Shown: piece by piece, positions 1 to 13,100 of the stretch
Numbering within the stretch: position 1 is the first letter of the stretch
How the letters are laid out: each line of letters begins with the position of its first letter
NCBI RefSeq assembly: GCF_029227915.1
Contig: NC_079888.1
Coordinates: forward strand, 7,185,001 to 7,249,000
Source: Hydractinia symbiolongicarpus
Lineage: Eukaryota > Cnidaria > Hydrozoa > Anthoathecata > Hydractiniidae
Direction of reading: 5' to 3'
Length of the DNA: 64,000 nucleotides
The notes under the pieces: generated by a model
What the model saw: only the letters and a program-made list of their open reading frames with translations
What the model was told of the DNA's origin: nothing
Databases searched by the model: none
Translations under genes and position numbers: made by a program

Positions 1-397
1 TAATTCGAAGCGTTTCTCAATTATTTATATGGTCCTAAACTTTTCATTTCCGTCAATGTTGATTGGTGATGTTGTTAAAGTAATTAAGACAATGAAAAAA
101 ATTTCAGTGCTTTCCACTGCCACAAGCAATGTTATACTCATTGAAAAACTTCGCGACAAATACGGGATTGTGATAAAGAAACTGATTAAGAAAATATCTC
201 AACTATACCAGAGACGAGTACTGACTAGGCGTTGCTTCAAGTTTAAGGTCATCGTATAGAAGAAAAAATAAAATCAGTAGGTTCTTATTTAAAGAAAAGC
301 AATCGTCTCCTACCTTCCAAAAAGTACCATTCGTGTGAGGTTATTTAATAGTCAACACCTGTTGGATAATACTGATATTACTTTGTTCAACATCAGC

Positions 398-2686
398 GAG
401 ACCACCCTTAGACTCTGGTTCAAAGACAAAATTCGAGGAGAAGGGATCGTAACATTGTAAAAGGAAAACCTGTTCTTAAAGCTGTGCACATTTTAGTTGA
501 CACTCTGCCAGTTGTTCGTGACCGACCAAACTCAATGGAAGGTTTACAGAACCCTTTTAAGTTTATGCAAATGGAAGAGACACGCCTGATCGATTTCAAT
601 AACTGTTGAAATTTTGGAACTATCCACCACCTGTAAAGGCATCATCAATTTCCAAGCCTGCGCGGAAAGTATATTTGAGGAGAATGGTTCTGTGGATGCC
701 CCAGATGATTTAGAACTTAGATTTGTCCCAACTTTGGTAGAAGTGTACAAACCCGAGGTATACACCGAAAAATGCACCTGGTTTTGGATTTAAAAGATTT
801 CTACTATTTTGCATCAGAATATTTCAGTTATGCCGTAAACGTTAAGCTTTCTGCTGTACTTACATACAAATATGCATGTGACACTGCTATCATTTCTTTG
901 AGATCCAGAACTCTTGGAAACAGTAGCAACGCCGTGAAGAACACTCTGCTTGAAATGCATAGTGAATACTGGGTCAAAGTAATCTGGACTATCTCAGAGA
1001 TTGTCAAACGCATAAGGCAGTATTGGCCATGCTAAATGCAAAACCATGCGTATATACTAAAGCTGGTGCATTTCGGGTCTTACCTAATTCTTAAAGGTTT
1101 TTTTGGCTGCATTTGCAAGAGATGTGTGGTCCAGATTAAACATATGCAAGGCGTCGGTTACCAGTGTATTTGGAGATGTAATAAAAATCGATTCTACCAA
1201 AAAAATAATTTCAACAATTACAGGAGATGCAAAAAAGTCTGCAAATTGGGTGAGAAATGTTGATAATGAGTATGGTGCTATCTTGCAAAGCATTGTAACA
1301 TCATCAGAGTCAAATGGGTTTTTGCAACCTATGGCAGATGGCCTGTTGTCACGGTACAAAAAAACAGATGTTCCAACACCTATCCTTTTGTATACCGACA
1401 GAGATTATTGTAGTCTTAGTGGAACATCAAGGTTTCAGAGGTTGTTTCCATTCTTGGGACAGTTTGGAAGTTCGCTTGGATCTTTGACACTTTATGAGAG
1501 GCATTGTGGTTGGCTGTACTTCCGGTCCCTTTGTCACCGCTTTCGGCGTGTATTTTTGAATGGGAAGAAGGTGATTACAAAAATATAGTTGCTGCTAAGA
1601 AGGAAGAGCTTCAGATGAAAGGACAGTCGGTACCCTCGTTAAAAACAGTTACCAATGCAATAGCAAAAAATGCATTGGCCAGACATTGCATGAGATACGC
1701 GAGAGGTGCTTCAGTGGCCATAAAAAATAATTAAACACTTTATCCTTACATATACTGGGTGTACTGACACTTTAGGTGTGCCATTGCTAAGGGAGAACAT
1801 GGCAGAAATAAATAATGAGCAAAAGAAGCATATTGTTTGCATCCAAGACCCAGACATGCCATTATATACTCAGGTGAAAATGGTCAAAAAAGGAGCTTCG
1901 TTCTTGCCATTGCACGGCTGTGCCAGAGAAAACATTTCATTAGAAACTTTTCACTGCCACCTGTTAAAGTTCATTCCAGGATCTTCTGGCAATGCAGTAA
2001 ATTTTCAAGCGTATTCAATGGATGGATTGGTCAGACGGAACACCCTGAGGAAATACCAGGCAGAAGGTGCAGTGATTACGTTCCTTTGATGTTAATCTCG
2101 TTGTGAAATTTAACAAAATGCATTTGAATGTACGTAAAAAAACGTTTAACAACAAACCTGTTCCAAATAAAGCAAGAAATGAAGTCATTGGTATGGAACA
2201 TCTTTTTCGAAAAATTGACATAAGCTTTGTTAAGCTTACGTGGACAGTACCATCTAAAACGGGTGAGAGTTAGACGATGAGAGCATAGAGGTTAATGTCG
2301 ACATCGATACTTCTGCTTTCAACCATTCAGTAAAGGACGTGGCTGATGAAGATGATGATGGGGCAGAAGAGATCGATGACACCACTAAAGAAATTCCAAT
2401 TGGAATCATGTTGATACGTTGGCACAAGCTCTTTTAGCATCACATGCTTTTAGTAGTTCGGATGAAGATGCAGAAAAACACCAGTTTCTTCAATCAATTG
2501 GACGAATATGACAAAAAACCACTAACATTTACAACAGTTTACCCAAAACCAGTTAAAGGACGCTTCTGCACAGGGAAAAAGAAAGGTTTTACTGGTTTGG
2601 TACAAATAATGAGATCGTTTTTGCCAGGTGCATCCCTTGATCTTTTCCTATCAAAAGTAGGGTGGTTGATAGTCAGGAAGAACTAG
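398..2686 (+). pseudogene. DUF6729 / DDE-like transposase relic, unit 1 (reference description)
   Basis: A plus-strand dead gene read across several frames. From 615 a frame opens WNYPPPVKASSI and LWMPQM, then two TAG stops. From 758 GIHRKMHLVLDLKDFYYFAS, then LTYKYACD and RTLGNSSNAV: both match my knowledge of the DUF6729 family. From 1103 comes a transposase-like core: VIKIDSTKK (Asp codon 1190), LLYTDRDYC (Asp 1397), VRLDL then TGA at 1485-1487 where the family has Trp before HFMR, LSACIFEWEEGDY (about 1545), CIQDP and SLETFH (Glu codon 1943). NEVIGMEHLF follows near 2180, then an acidic stretch. I infer a D-D-E triad from these three residues. At least four frame changes and three or more stops make it non-coding. 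The exact superfamily (KDZ/Zisupton or other) is not resolved. The first TTG is not a credible start; the bounds are approximate. Confidence 0.75.
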
Positions 2687-3388
2687 TCAGCTAAAATGAC
2701 GAGTCTACGGAACTTTAGTGGGCAAAAAAATGTTTTCATATAACGCTTTCATAATATTTGTAGAATGGATTTACCTTGGGCCGCTTCCTTTTACTACTTA
2801 ATCTAGTTGTATTTATCAAACATATTGGGGGAAGTCAGAGATTTTACAACATCAAAGTTAACCATCCTATCTTTTACACCTTTATGAACAAAGTTTGATT
2901 CGCTAGCATAAGACAAGTATTCGAAGTCATTGCAAAAGAGGAAGGTTTTTTTAGGTAAAAAGCTACCCTATAATAAATAAAGAACTGAAATTATGACAAT
3001 AATTTTTGTCAACATATTTCAAAAATGTTATTTAACTACATGCTGATCACAAATTTTTAAAAATACATTATTGTAACTTTAAAGTGATGTTTTTGATCCT
3101 ACATAAACCCCCGTTTTAAATATGCTACTTCGCGGAGCAGTCAACCCAGTTTGTATGTAAACAAACAGTTGTAGCGACAGAAGTCAAATTTGATCCATGC
3201 TCAAATTAACGTTAGAAAGAAAATTAAGACGGATTTGAAGAAGTTAAACTTAACTCCTGTTAAAAAAGTAAAAAGTGAATATTTAATATATAACTCGCGG
3301 TAAAGTAATTACGCAAAACTACATAAATTTATTTACACAAAGCCTGTGGGACAAGGTCAAAGGTAAGTTTATAGTCGAGAGGATATAA
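2687..3388 (+). other. Non-coding spacer of the unit (unit 1 as example)
   Basis: About 700 bp between the relic's end and the next unit's ATG, repeated in all complete units. No credible ORF. It holds overlapping AATAAA hexamers at 2972-2981, a TATA-like TTTAATATATAAC near 3281, and a perfect donor-like AG/GTAAGT at 3361-3368, about 20 bp before the ATG. All could be chance in AT-rich DNA. The donor-like site is the strongest and could mean that an upstream exon of the original gene lies in this spacer. Confidence 0.4.
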
Positions 3389-3652
3389 ATGAATAATTCG
3401 AAGCGTTTCTCAATTATTTATATGGTCCTAAACTTTTCATTTCCGTCAATGTTGATTGGTGATGTTGTTAAAGTAATTAAGACAATGAAAAAAATTTCAG
3501 TGCTTTCCACTGCCACAAGCAATGTTATACTCATTGAAAAACTTCGCGACAAATACGGGATTGTGATAAAGAAACTGATTAAGAAAATATCTCAACTATA
3601 CCAGAGGCGAGTACTGACTAGGCGTTGCTTCAAGTTTAAGGTCATCGTATAG
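3389..3652 (+). CDS. 87-codon leader ORF in short units (NXPE-deleted form), unit 2 as example
   Basis: In units lacking the NXPE segment the same ATG and leader (MNNSKRFSIIYMVLN) run straight into formerly downstream sequence, giving an 87-residue Lys-rich ORF ending FKVIV. It is present in units 2, 3, 5 (Asn3Tyr), 6, 7, 8, 9, 11 and 12. A 1-bp deletion (AAACTTGCGAC) shortens it in units 4, 10, 13 and 15. I recognise no domain after the leader. It is most simply a by-product of the 500-bp loss. Confidence 0.25.
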   Translation: MNNSKRFSIIYMVLNFSFPSMLIGDVVKVIKTMKKISVLSTATSNVILIEKLRDKYGIVIKKLIKKISQLYQRRVLTRRCFKFKVIV

Positions 3653-3789
3653 AAGAAAAAATAAAATCAGTAGGTTCTTATTTAAAGAAAAGCAATCGTC
3701 TCCTACCTTCCAAAAAGTACCATTCGTGTGAGGTTATTTAATAGTCAACACCGTTGGATAATACTGATATTACTTTGTTCAACATCAGC

Positions 3790-6078
3790 GAGACCACCCT
3801 TAGACTCTGGTTCAAAGACAAAATTCGAGGAGAAGGGATCGTAACATTGTAAAAGGAAAACCTGTTCCTAAAGCTGTGCACATTTTAGTTGACACTCTGC
3901 CAGTTGTTCGTGACCGACCAAACTCAATGGAAGGTTTACAGAACCCTATTAAGTTTATGCAAATGGAAGAGACACGCCTGATCGATTTCAATAACTGTTG
4001 AAATTTTGGAACTATCCACCACCTGTAAAGGCATCATCAATTTCCAAGCCTGCGCGGAAAGTATATTTGAGGAGAATGGTTCTGTGGATGCCCCAGATGA
4101 TTTAGAACTTAGATTTGTCCCAACTTTGGTAGAAGTGTACAAACCCGAGGTATACACCGAAAAATGCACCTGGTTTTGGATTTAAAAGATTTCTACTATT
4201 TTGCATCAGAATATTTCAGTTATGCCGTAAACGTTAAGCTTTCTGCTGTACTTACATACAAATATGCATGTGACACTGCTATCATTTCTTTGAGATCCAG
4301 AACTCTTGGAAACAGTAGCAACGCCGTGAACAACACTCTGCTTGAAATGCATAGTGAATACTGGGTCAAAGTAATCTGGACTATCTCAGAGATTGTCAAA
4401 CGCATAAGGCAGTATTGGCCATGCTAAATGCAAAACCATGCGTATATACTAAAGCTGGTGCATTTCGGGTCTTACCTAATTCTTAAAGGTTTTTTTGGCT
4501 GCATTTGCAAGAGATGTGTGGTCCAGATTAAACATATGCAAGGCGTCGGTTACCAGTGTATTTGGAGATGTAATAAAAATCGATTCTACCAAAAAAATAA
4601 TTTCAACAATTACAGGAGGTGCAAAAAAAGTCTGCAACTTGGGTGAGAAATGTTGATAATGAGTATGGTGCTATCTTGCAAAGCATTGTAACATCATCAG
4701 AGTCAAATGGGTCTTTGCAACCTATGGCAGATGGCCTGTTGTCACGGTACAAAAAAACAGATGTTCCAACACCTATCCTTTTGTATACCGACAGAGATTA
4801 TTGTAGTCTTAGTGGACCATCAAGGTTTCAGAGGTTGTTTCCATTCTTGGGACAGTTTGGAAGTTCGCTTGGATATTTGACACTTTATGAGAGGCATTGT
4901 GGTTGGCTGTACTTCCGGTCCCTTTGTCACCGCTTTCGGCGTGTATTTTTGAATGGGAAGAAGGTGATTACAAAAAGATAGTTGCTGCTAAGAAGGAAGA
5001 GCTTCAGATGAAAGGACAGTCGGTACCCTCGTTAAAAACAGTTACCAATGCAATAGCAAAAGATGCATTGGCCAGACATTGCATGAGATACGCGAGAGGT
5101 GCTTCAGTGGCCATAAAAAATAATTAAACACTTTATCTTACATATACTGGGTGTACTGACACTTAAGGTGTGCCATTGCTAAGGGAGAACATGGCAGAAA
5201 TAAATAATGAGCAAAAGAAGCATAATGTTTGCATCCAAGACCCAGACATGCCATTATATACTCAGGTGAAAATGGTCAAAAAAGGAGCTTCGTTTTTGCC
5301 ATTGCACGGCTGTGCCAGAGAAAACATTTCATTAGAAACTTTTCACTGCCACCTGTTAAAGTTCATTCCAGGATCTTCTGGCAATGCAGTAAATTTTCAA
5401 GCGTATTCAATGGATGGATTGGTCAGACGGAACACCCTGAGGAAATACCAGGCAGAAGGTGCAGTGATTACGTTCCTTTGATGTTAATCTCGTTGTGAAA
5501 TTTAACAAAATGCATTTGGATGTACGTAAAAAAACGTTTAACAACAAACCTGTTTCAAATAACGCAAGGAATGAAGTCAATGGTATGGAACATCTTTTTC
5601 GAAAAATTGACATAAGCTTTGTTAAGCTTACGTGGACAGTACCATCTAAAACGGGTGAGAGTTAGACGATGAGAGCAATGAGGTTAATATCGACATCGAT
5701 ACTTCTGCTTTCAACCATTCAGTAAAGGACGTGGCTGATGAAGATGATGATGGGGCAGAAGAGATCGATGACACCACTAAAGAAATTCCAATTGGAATCA
5801 TCTTGATACGTTGGCACAAGCTCTTTTAGCATCACATGCTTTTAGTAGTTCGGATGAAGATGCAGAAAAACACCAGTTTCTTCAATCAATTGGACGAATA
5901 TGACAAAAAACCACTAACATTTACAACAGTTTACCCAAAACCAGTTAAAGGACGCTTCTGCACAGGGAAAAAGGAAGGTTTTACTGGTTTGGTACAAATA
6001 ATGAGATCGTTTTTGCCTGGTGTATCCCCTGATCTTTTCCTATCAAAAGTAGGGTGGTTGATAGTCAGGAAGAACTAG
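3790..6078 (+). pseudogene. DUF6729 / DDE-like transposase relic, unit 2
   Basis: Same order of motifs and the same core stops as unit 1. Type B differences: the codon run with the D-D part breaks at an extra A near 4621-4628, shortening the open stretch. CTTGGATATTTGAC keeps LDI before the TGA that replaces the WHF Trp codon. DALARHC replaces NALARHC. Confidence 0.72.
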
Positions 6079-6780
6079 TCAGCTAAAATGACGAGTCTAC
6101 GGAACTTTAGTGGGCAAAAAAATGTTTTCATATAACGCTTTCATAATATTTGTAGAATGGATTTACCTTGGGCCGCTTCCTTTTACTACTTAATCTAGTT
6201 GTATTTATCAAACATATTGGGGGAAGTCAGAGATTTTACAACATCAAAGTTAACCATCCTATCTTTTACACCTTTATGAACAAAGTTTGATTCGCTAGCA
6301 TAAGACAAGTGTTCGAAGTCATTGCAAAAGAGGAAGGTTTTTTTAGGTAAAAAGCTACCCTATAATAAATAAAGAACTGAAATTATGACAATAATTTTTG
6401 TCAACATATTTCAAAAATGTTATTTAACTACATGCTGATCACAAATTTTTAAAAATACATTATTGTAACTTTAAAGTGATGTTTTTGATCCTACATAAAC
6501 CCCCGTTTTAAATATGCTACTTCGCGGAGCAGTCAACCCAGTTTGTATGTAAACAAACAGTTGTAGCGACAGAAGTCAAATTTGATCCATGCTCAAATTA
6601 ACGTTAGAAAGAAAATTAAGACGGATTTGAAGAAGTTAAACTTAACTCCTGTTAAAAAAGTAAAAAGTGAATATTTAATATATAACTCGCGGTAAAGTAA
6701 TTACGCAAAACTACATATATTTATTTACACAAAGCCTGTGGGACAAGGTCAAAGGTAAGTTTATAGTCGAGAGGATATAA

Positions 6781-9700
6781 ATGAATAATTCGAAGCGTTT
6801 CTCAATTATTTATATGGTCCTAAACTTTTCATTTCCGTCAATGTTGATTGGTGATGTTGTTAAAGTAATTAAGACAATGAAAAAAATTTCAGTGCTTTCC
6901 ACTGCCACAAGCAATGTTATACTCATTGAAAAACTTCGCGACAAATACGGGATTGTGATAAAGAAACTGATTAAGAAAATATCTCAACTATACCAGAGAC
7001 GAGTACTGACTAGGCGTTGCTTCAAGTTTAAGGTCATCGTATAGAAGAAAAAATAAAATCAGTAGGTTCTTATTTAAAGAAAAGCAATCGTCTCCTACCT
7101 TCCAAAAAGTACCATTCGTGTGAGGTTATTTAATAGTCAACACCTGTTGGATAATACTGATATTACTTTGTTCAACATCAGCGAGACCACCCTTAGACTC
7201 TGGTTCAAAGACAAAATTCGAGGAGAAGGGATCGTAACATTGTAAAAGGAAAACCTGTTCCTAAAGCTGTGCACATTTTAGTTGACACTCTGCCAGTTGT
7301 TCGTGACCGACCAAACTCAATGGAAGGTTTACAGAACCCTATTAAGTTTATGCAAATGGAAGAGACACGCCTGATCGATTTCAATAACTGTTGAAATTTT
7401 GGAACTATCCACCACCTGTAAAGGCATCATCAATTTCCAAGCCTGCGCGGAAAGTATATTTGAGGAGAATGGTTCTGTGGATGCCCCAGATGATTTAGAA
7501 CTTAGATTTGTCCCAACTTTGGTAGAAGTGTACAATCCCGAGGTATACACCAAAAAATGCACCTGGTTTTGGATTTAAAAGATTTCTACTATTTTGCATC
7601 AGAATATTTCAGTTATGCCGTAAACGTTAAGCTTTCTGCTGTACTTACATACAAATATGCATGTGACACTGCTATCATTTCTTTGAGATCCAGAACTCTT
7701 GGAAACAGTAGCAACGCCGTGAACAACACTCTGCTTGAAATGCATAGTGAATACTAGGTGAAAGTAATCTGGACTATCTCAGAGATTGTCAAACGCATAA
7801 GGCAGTATTGGCCATGCTAAATGCAAAACCATGCGTATATACTAAAGCTGATGAATTTCGGGTCTTACCTAATTCTTAAAGGTTTTTTTGGCTGCATTTG
7901 CAAGAGATGTGTGGTCCAGATTAAACATATGCAAGGCGTCAGTTACCAGTGTATTTGGAGATGTAATAAAAATCGATTCTACCAAAAAAATAATTTCAAC
8001 AATTACAGGAGATGCAAAAAAAGTCTGCAACTTGGGTGAGAAATGTTGATAATGAGTATGGTGATATCTTGCAAAGCATTGTAACATCATCAGAGTCAAA
8101 TGGGTCTTTGCAACCTATGGCAGATGGCCTGTTGTCACGGTACAAAAAAACAGATGTTCCAACACCTATCCTTTTGTATACCGACAGAGATTATTGTAGT
8201 CTTAGTGGACCATCAAGGTTTCAGAGGTTGTTTCCATTCTTGGGACAGTTTGGAAGTTCGCTTGGATATTTGACACTTTATGAGAGGCATTGTGGTTGGC
8301 TGTACTTCCGGTCCCTTTGTCACCGCTTTCGGCGTGTATTTTTGAATGGGAAGAAGGTGATTACAAAAAGATAGTTGCTGCTAAGAAGGAAGAGCTTCAG
8401 ATGAAAGGACAGTCGGTACCCTCGTTAAAAACAGTTACCAATGCAATAGCAAAAGATGCATTGGCCAGACATTGCATGAGATACGCGAGAGGTGCTTCAG
8501 TGGCCATAAAAAATAATTAAACACTTTATCTTACATATACTGGGTGTACTGACACTTAAGGTGTGCCATTGCTAAGGGAGAACATGGCAGAAATAAATAA
8601 TGAGCAAAAGAAGCATATTGTTTGCATCCAAGACCCAGACATGCCATTATATACACAGGTGAAAATGGTCAAAAAAGGAGCTTCGTTTTTGCCATTGCAC
8701 GGCTGTGCCAGAGAAAACATTTTATTAGAAACTTTTCACTGCCACCTGTTAAAGTTCATTCCAGGATCTTCTGGCAATGCAGTAAATTTTCAAGCGTATT
8801 CAATGGATGGATTGGTCAGACGGAACACCCTGAGGAAATACCAGGCAGAAGGTGCAGTGATTACGTTCCTTTGATGTTAATCTCGTTGTGAAATTTAACA
8901 AAATGCATTTGGATGTACGTAAAAAAACGTTTAACAACAAACCTGTTCCAAAAAAAGCAAGGAATGAAGTCCATGGTATGGAACATCTTTTTCGAAAAAT
9001 TGACATAAGCTTTGTTAAGCTTACGTGGACAGTACCATCTAAAACGGGTGAGAGTTAGACGATGAGAGCATAGAGGTTAATGTCGACATCGATACTTCTG
9101 CTTTCAACCATTCAGTAAAGGACGTGGCTGATGAAGATGATGATGGGGCAGAAGAGATCGATGACACCACTAAAGAAATTCCAAGTGGAATCATGTTGAT
9201 ACGTTGGCACAAGCTCTTTTAGCATCACATGCTTTTAGTAGTTCGGATGAAGATGCAGAAAAACACCAGTTTCTTCAATCAATTGGACGAATATGACAAA
9301 AAACCACTAACATTTACAACAGTTTACCCAAAACCAGTTAAAGGACGCTTCTGCACAGGGAAAAAGGAAGGTTTTACTGGTTTGGTACAAATAATGAGAT
9401 CGTTTTTGCCTGGTGTATCCCCTGATCTTTTCCTATCAAAAGTAGGGTGGTTGATAGTCAGGAAGAACTAGTCAGCTAAAATGACGAGTCTACGGAACTT
9501 TAGTGGGCAAAAAAATGTTTTCATATAACGCTTTCATAATATTTGTAGAATGGATTTACCTTGGGCCGCTTCCTTTTACTACTTAATCTAGTTGTATTTA
9601 TCAAACATATTGGGGGAAGTCAGAGATTTTACAACATCAAAGTTAACCATCCTATCTTTTACACCTTTATGAACAAAGTTTGATTCGCTAGCATAAGACA

Positions 9701-10173
9701 AGTATTCGAAGTCATTGCAAAAGAGGAAGGTTTTTTTAGGTAAAAAGCTACCCTATAATAAATAAAGAACTGAAATTATGACAATAATTTTTGTCAACAT
9801 ATTTCAAAAATGTTATTTAACTACATGCTGATCACAAATTTTTAAAAATACATTATTGTAACTTTAAAGTGATGTTTTTGATCCTACATAAACCCCCGTT
9901 TTAAATATGCTACTTCGCGGAGCAGTCAACCCAGTTTGTATGTAAACAAACAGTTGTAGCGACAGAAGTCAAATTTGATCCATGCTCAAATTAACGTTAG
10001 AAAGAAAATTAAGACGGATTTGAAGAAGTTAAACTTAACTCCTGTTAAAAAAGTAAAAAGTGAATATTTAATATATAACTCGCGGTAAAGTAATTACGCA
10101 AAACTACATAAATTTATTTACACAAAGCCTGTGGGACAAGGTCAAAGGTAAGTTTATAGTCGAGAGGATATAA
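6781..10173 (+). repeat. Macrosatellite unit 3 (type C)
   Basis: 3393 bp. Type C markers: premature TAG at 7755-7757 (AATACTAGGTGAAAG), MNFGSY, GDILQS, ILLETFH, ATACACAGG. Shares VSYQ with unit 9. Private CCAAGTGGAATC near 9181. Confidence 0.95.
7183..9471 (+). pseudogene. DUF6729 / DDE-like transposase relic, unit 3
   Basis: Type C version. In addition to the shared lesions it has a TAG at 7755-7757 after HSEY in the DUF6729 part, where types A and B read TGG. ILLETFH replaces ISLETFH beside the inferred catalytic Glu. Confidence 0.72.
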
Positions 10174-13100
10174 ATGAATAATTCGAAGCGTTTCTCAATT
10201 ATTTATAACTTTTCATTTCCGTCAATGTTGATTGGTGATGTTGTTAAAGTAATTAAGACAATGAAAAAAATTTCAGTGCTTTCCACTGCCACAAGCAATG
10301 TTATACTCATTGAAAAACTTGCGACAAATACGGGATTGTGATAAAGAAACTGATTAAGAAAATATCTCAACTATACCAGAGACGAGTACTGACTAGGCGT
10401 TGCTTCAAGTTTAAGGTCATCGTATAGAAGAAAAAATAAAATCAGTAGGTTCTTATTTAAAGAAAAGCAATCGTCTCCTACCTTCCAAAAAGTACCATTC
10501 GTGTGAGGTTATTTAATAGTCAACACCTGTTGGATAATACTGATATTACTTTGTTCAACATCAGCGAGACCACCCTTAGACTCTGGTTCAAAGACAAAAT
10601 TCGAGGAGAAGGGATCGTAACATTGTAAAAGGAAAACCTGTTCCTAAAGCTGTGCACATTTTAGTTGACACTCTGCCAGTTGTTTGTGACCGACCAAACT
10701 CAATGGAAGGTTTACAGAACCCTATTAAGTTTATGCAAATGGAAGAGACACGCCTGATCGATTTCAACAACTGTTGAAATTTTGGAACTATCCACCACCT
10801 GTAAAGGCATCATCAATTTCCAAGCCTGCGCGGAAAGTATATTTGAGGAGAATGGTTCTGTGGATGCCCCAGATGATGTAGAACTTAGATTTGTCCCAAC
10901 TTTGGTAGAAGTGTACAATCCCGAGGTATACACCGAAAAATGCACCTGGTTTTGGATTTAAAAGATTTCTACTATTTTGCATCAGAATATTTCAGTTATG
11001 CCGTAAACGTTAAGCTTTCTGCTGTACTTACATACCAATATGCATGTGACACTGCTATCATTTCTTTGAGATCCAGAACTCTTGGAAACAGTAGCAACGC
11101 CGTGAAGAACACTCTGCTTGAAATGCATAGTGAATACTGGGTCAAAGTAATCTGGACTATCTCAGAGATTGTCAAACGCATAAGGCAGTATTGGCCATGC
11201 TAAATGCAAAACCATGCGTATATACTAAAGCTGGTGCATTTCGGGTCTTACCTAATTCTTAAAGGTTTTTTTGGCTGCATTTGCAAGAGATGTGTGGTCC
11301 AGATTAAACATATGCAAGGCGTCGGTTACCAGTGTATTTGGAGATGTAATAAAAATCGATTCTACCAAAAAAATAATTTCAACAATTACAGGAGATGCAA
11401 AAAAGTCTGCAAATTGGGTGAGAAATGTTGATAATGAGTATGGTGCTATCTTGCAAAGCATTGTAACATCATCAGAGTCAAATGGGTTTTTGCAACCTAT
11501 GGCAGATGGCCTGTTGTCACGGTACAAAAAAACAGATGTTCCAACACCTATCCTTTTGTATACCGACAGAGATTATTGTAGTCTTAGTGGAACATCAAGG
11601 TTTCAGAGGTTGTTTCCATTCTTGGGACAGTTTGGAAGTTCGCTTGGATCTTTGACACTTTATGAGAGGCATTGTGGTTGGCTGTACTTCCGGTCCCTTT
11701 GTCACCGCTTTCGGCGTGTATTTTTGAATGGGAAGAAGGTGATTACAAAAATATAGTTGCTGCTAAGAAGGAAGAGCTTCAGATGAAAGGACAGTCGGTA
11801 CCCTCGTTAAAAACAGTTACCAATGCAATAGCAAAAAATGCATTGGCCAGACATTGCATGAGATACGCGAGAGGTGCTTCAGTGGCCATAAAAAATAATT
11901 AAACACTTTATCCTTACATATACTGGGTGTACTGACACTTTAGGTGTGCCATTGCTAAGGGAGAACATGGCAGAAATAAATAATGAGCAAAAGAAGCATA
12001 TTGTTTGCATCCAAGACCCAGACATGCCATTATATACTCAGGTGAAAATGGTCAAAAAAGGAGCTTCGTTCTTGCCATTGCACGGCTGTGCCAGAGAAAA
12101 CATTTCATTAGAAACTTTTCACTGCCACCTGTTAAAGTTCATTCCAGGATCTTCTGGCAATGCAGTAAATTTTCAAGCGTATTCAATGGATGGATTGGTC
12201 AGACGGAACACCCTGAGGAAATACCAGGCAGAAGGTGCAGTGATTACGTTCCTTTGATGTTAATCTCGTTGTGAAATTTAACAAAATGCATTTGAATGTA
12301 CGTAAAAAAACGTTTAACAACAAACCTGTTCCAAATAAAGCAAGAAATGAAGTCATTGGTATAGAACATCTTTTTCGAAAAATTGACATAAGCTTTGTTA
12401 AGCTTACGTGGACAGTACCATCTAAAACGGGTGAGAGATAGACGATGAGAGCATAGAGGTTAATGTCGACATCGATACTTCTGCTTTCAACCATTCAGTA
12501 AAGGACGTGGCTGATGAAGATGATGATGGGGCAGAAGAGATCGATGACACCACTAAAGAAATTCCAATTGGAATCATGTTGATACGTTGGCACAAGCTCT
12601 TTTAGCATCACATGCTTTTAGTAGTTCGGATGAAGATGCAGAAAAACACCAGTTTCTTCAATCAATTGGACGAATATGACAAAAAACCACTAACATTTAC
12701 AACAGTTTACCCAAAACCAGTTAAAGGACGCTTCTGCACAGGGAAAAAGGAAGGTTTTACTGGTTTGGTACAAATAATGAGATCGTTTTTGCCAGGTGCA
12801 TCCCTTGATCTTTTCCTATCAAAAGTAGGGTGGTTGATAGTCAGGAAGAACTAGTCAGCTAAAATGACGAGTCTACGGAACTTTAGTGGGCAAAAAAATG
12901 TTTTCATATAACGCTTTCATAATATTTGTAGAATGGATTTACCTTGGGCCGCTTCCTTTTACTACTTAATCTAGTTGTATTTATCAAACATATTGGGGGA
13001 AGTCAGAGATTTTACAACATCAAAGTTAACCATCCTATCTTTTACACCTTTATGAACAAAGTTTGATTCGCTAGCATAAGACAAGTATTCGAAGTCATTG

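Larger units (their letters stand above)
1..3388 (+). repeat. Macrosatellite unit 1 (type A with a non-A first kilobase)
   Basis: Its ATG lies about four bases left of the window. From about 1 kb onward it is type A (NAVKN, GFLQPM, KNIV, GASLDLF), and its 3' part has the same KKKGFTG variant as unit 7. Before about 870 it lacks the A markers STSSG/VVEID/YQYACD and instead shares CTGTTCTTAAAG and GAACCCTTTT with unit 6. Confidence 0.95.
3389..6780 (+). repeat. Macrosatellite unit 2 (type B)
   Basis: 3392 bp. Type B markers: NAVNN, extra A before GTCTGCAACTTG, HNVCIQ, PLTSFLALFETG (minus-strand reading), GVSPDLF, ACAAGTGTTCG. Private variants shared with unit 8: CAACACCGTTGG (1-bp deletion) and GAGAGCAATGAGG. 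Confidence 0.95.

Noticed and set aside
544-777. A 77-codon minus-strand ORF (and its copies in every unit), plus other minus-strand ORFs of 60-103 codons in the units
   Set aside because: They lie antisense to the DUF6729/transposase relic whose plus-strand motifs explain the sequence. Their repetition only reflects the array.
1103-1588. A 161-codon plus ORF as a functional gene
   Set aside because: It starts at TTG, covers only the middle of the transposase core and leaves the true frame before the WHF position. It is an open stretch of the relic, not a gene.
398-2686. Firm assignment of the relic to KDZ/Zisupton, MULE or hAT
   Set aside because: The D, D, E positions and the Trp-His position resemble several DDE groups. 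By eye I can only support DUF6729 plus a DDE-like core.
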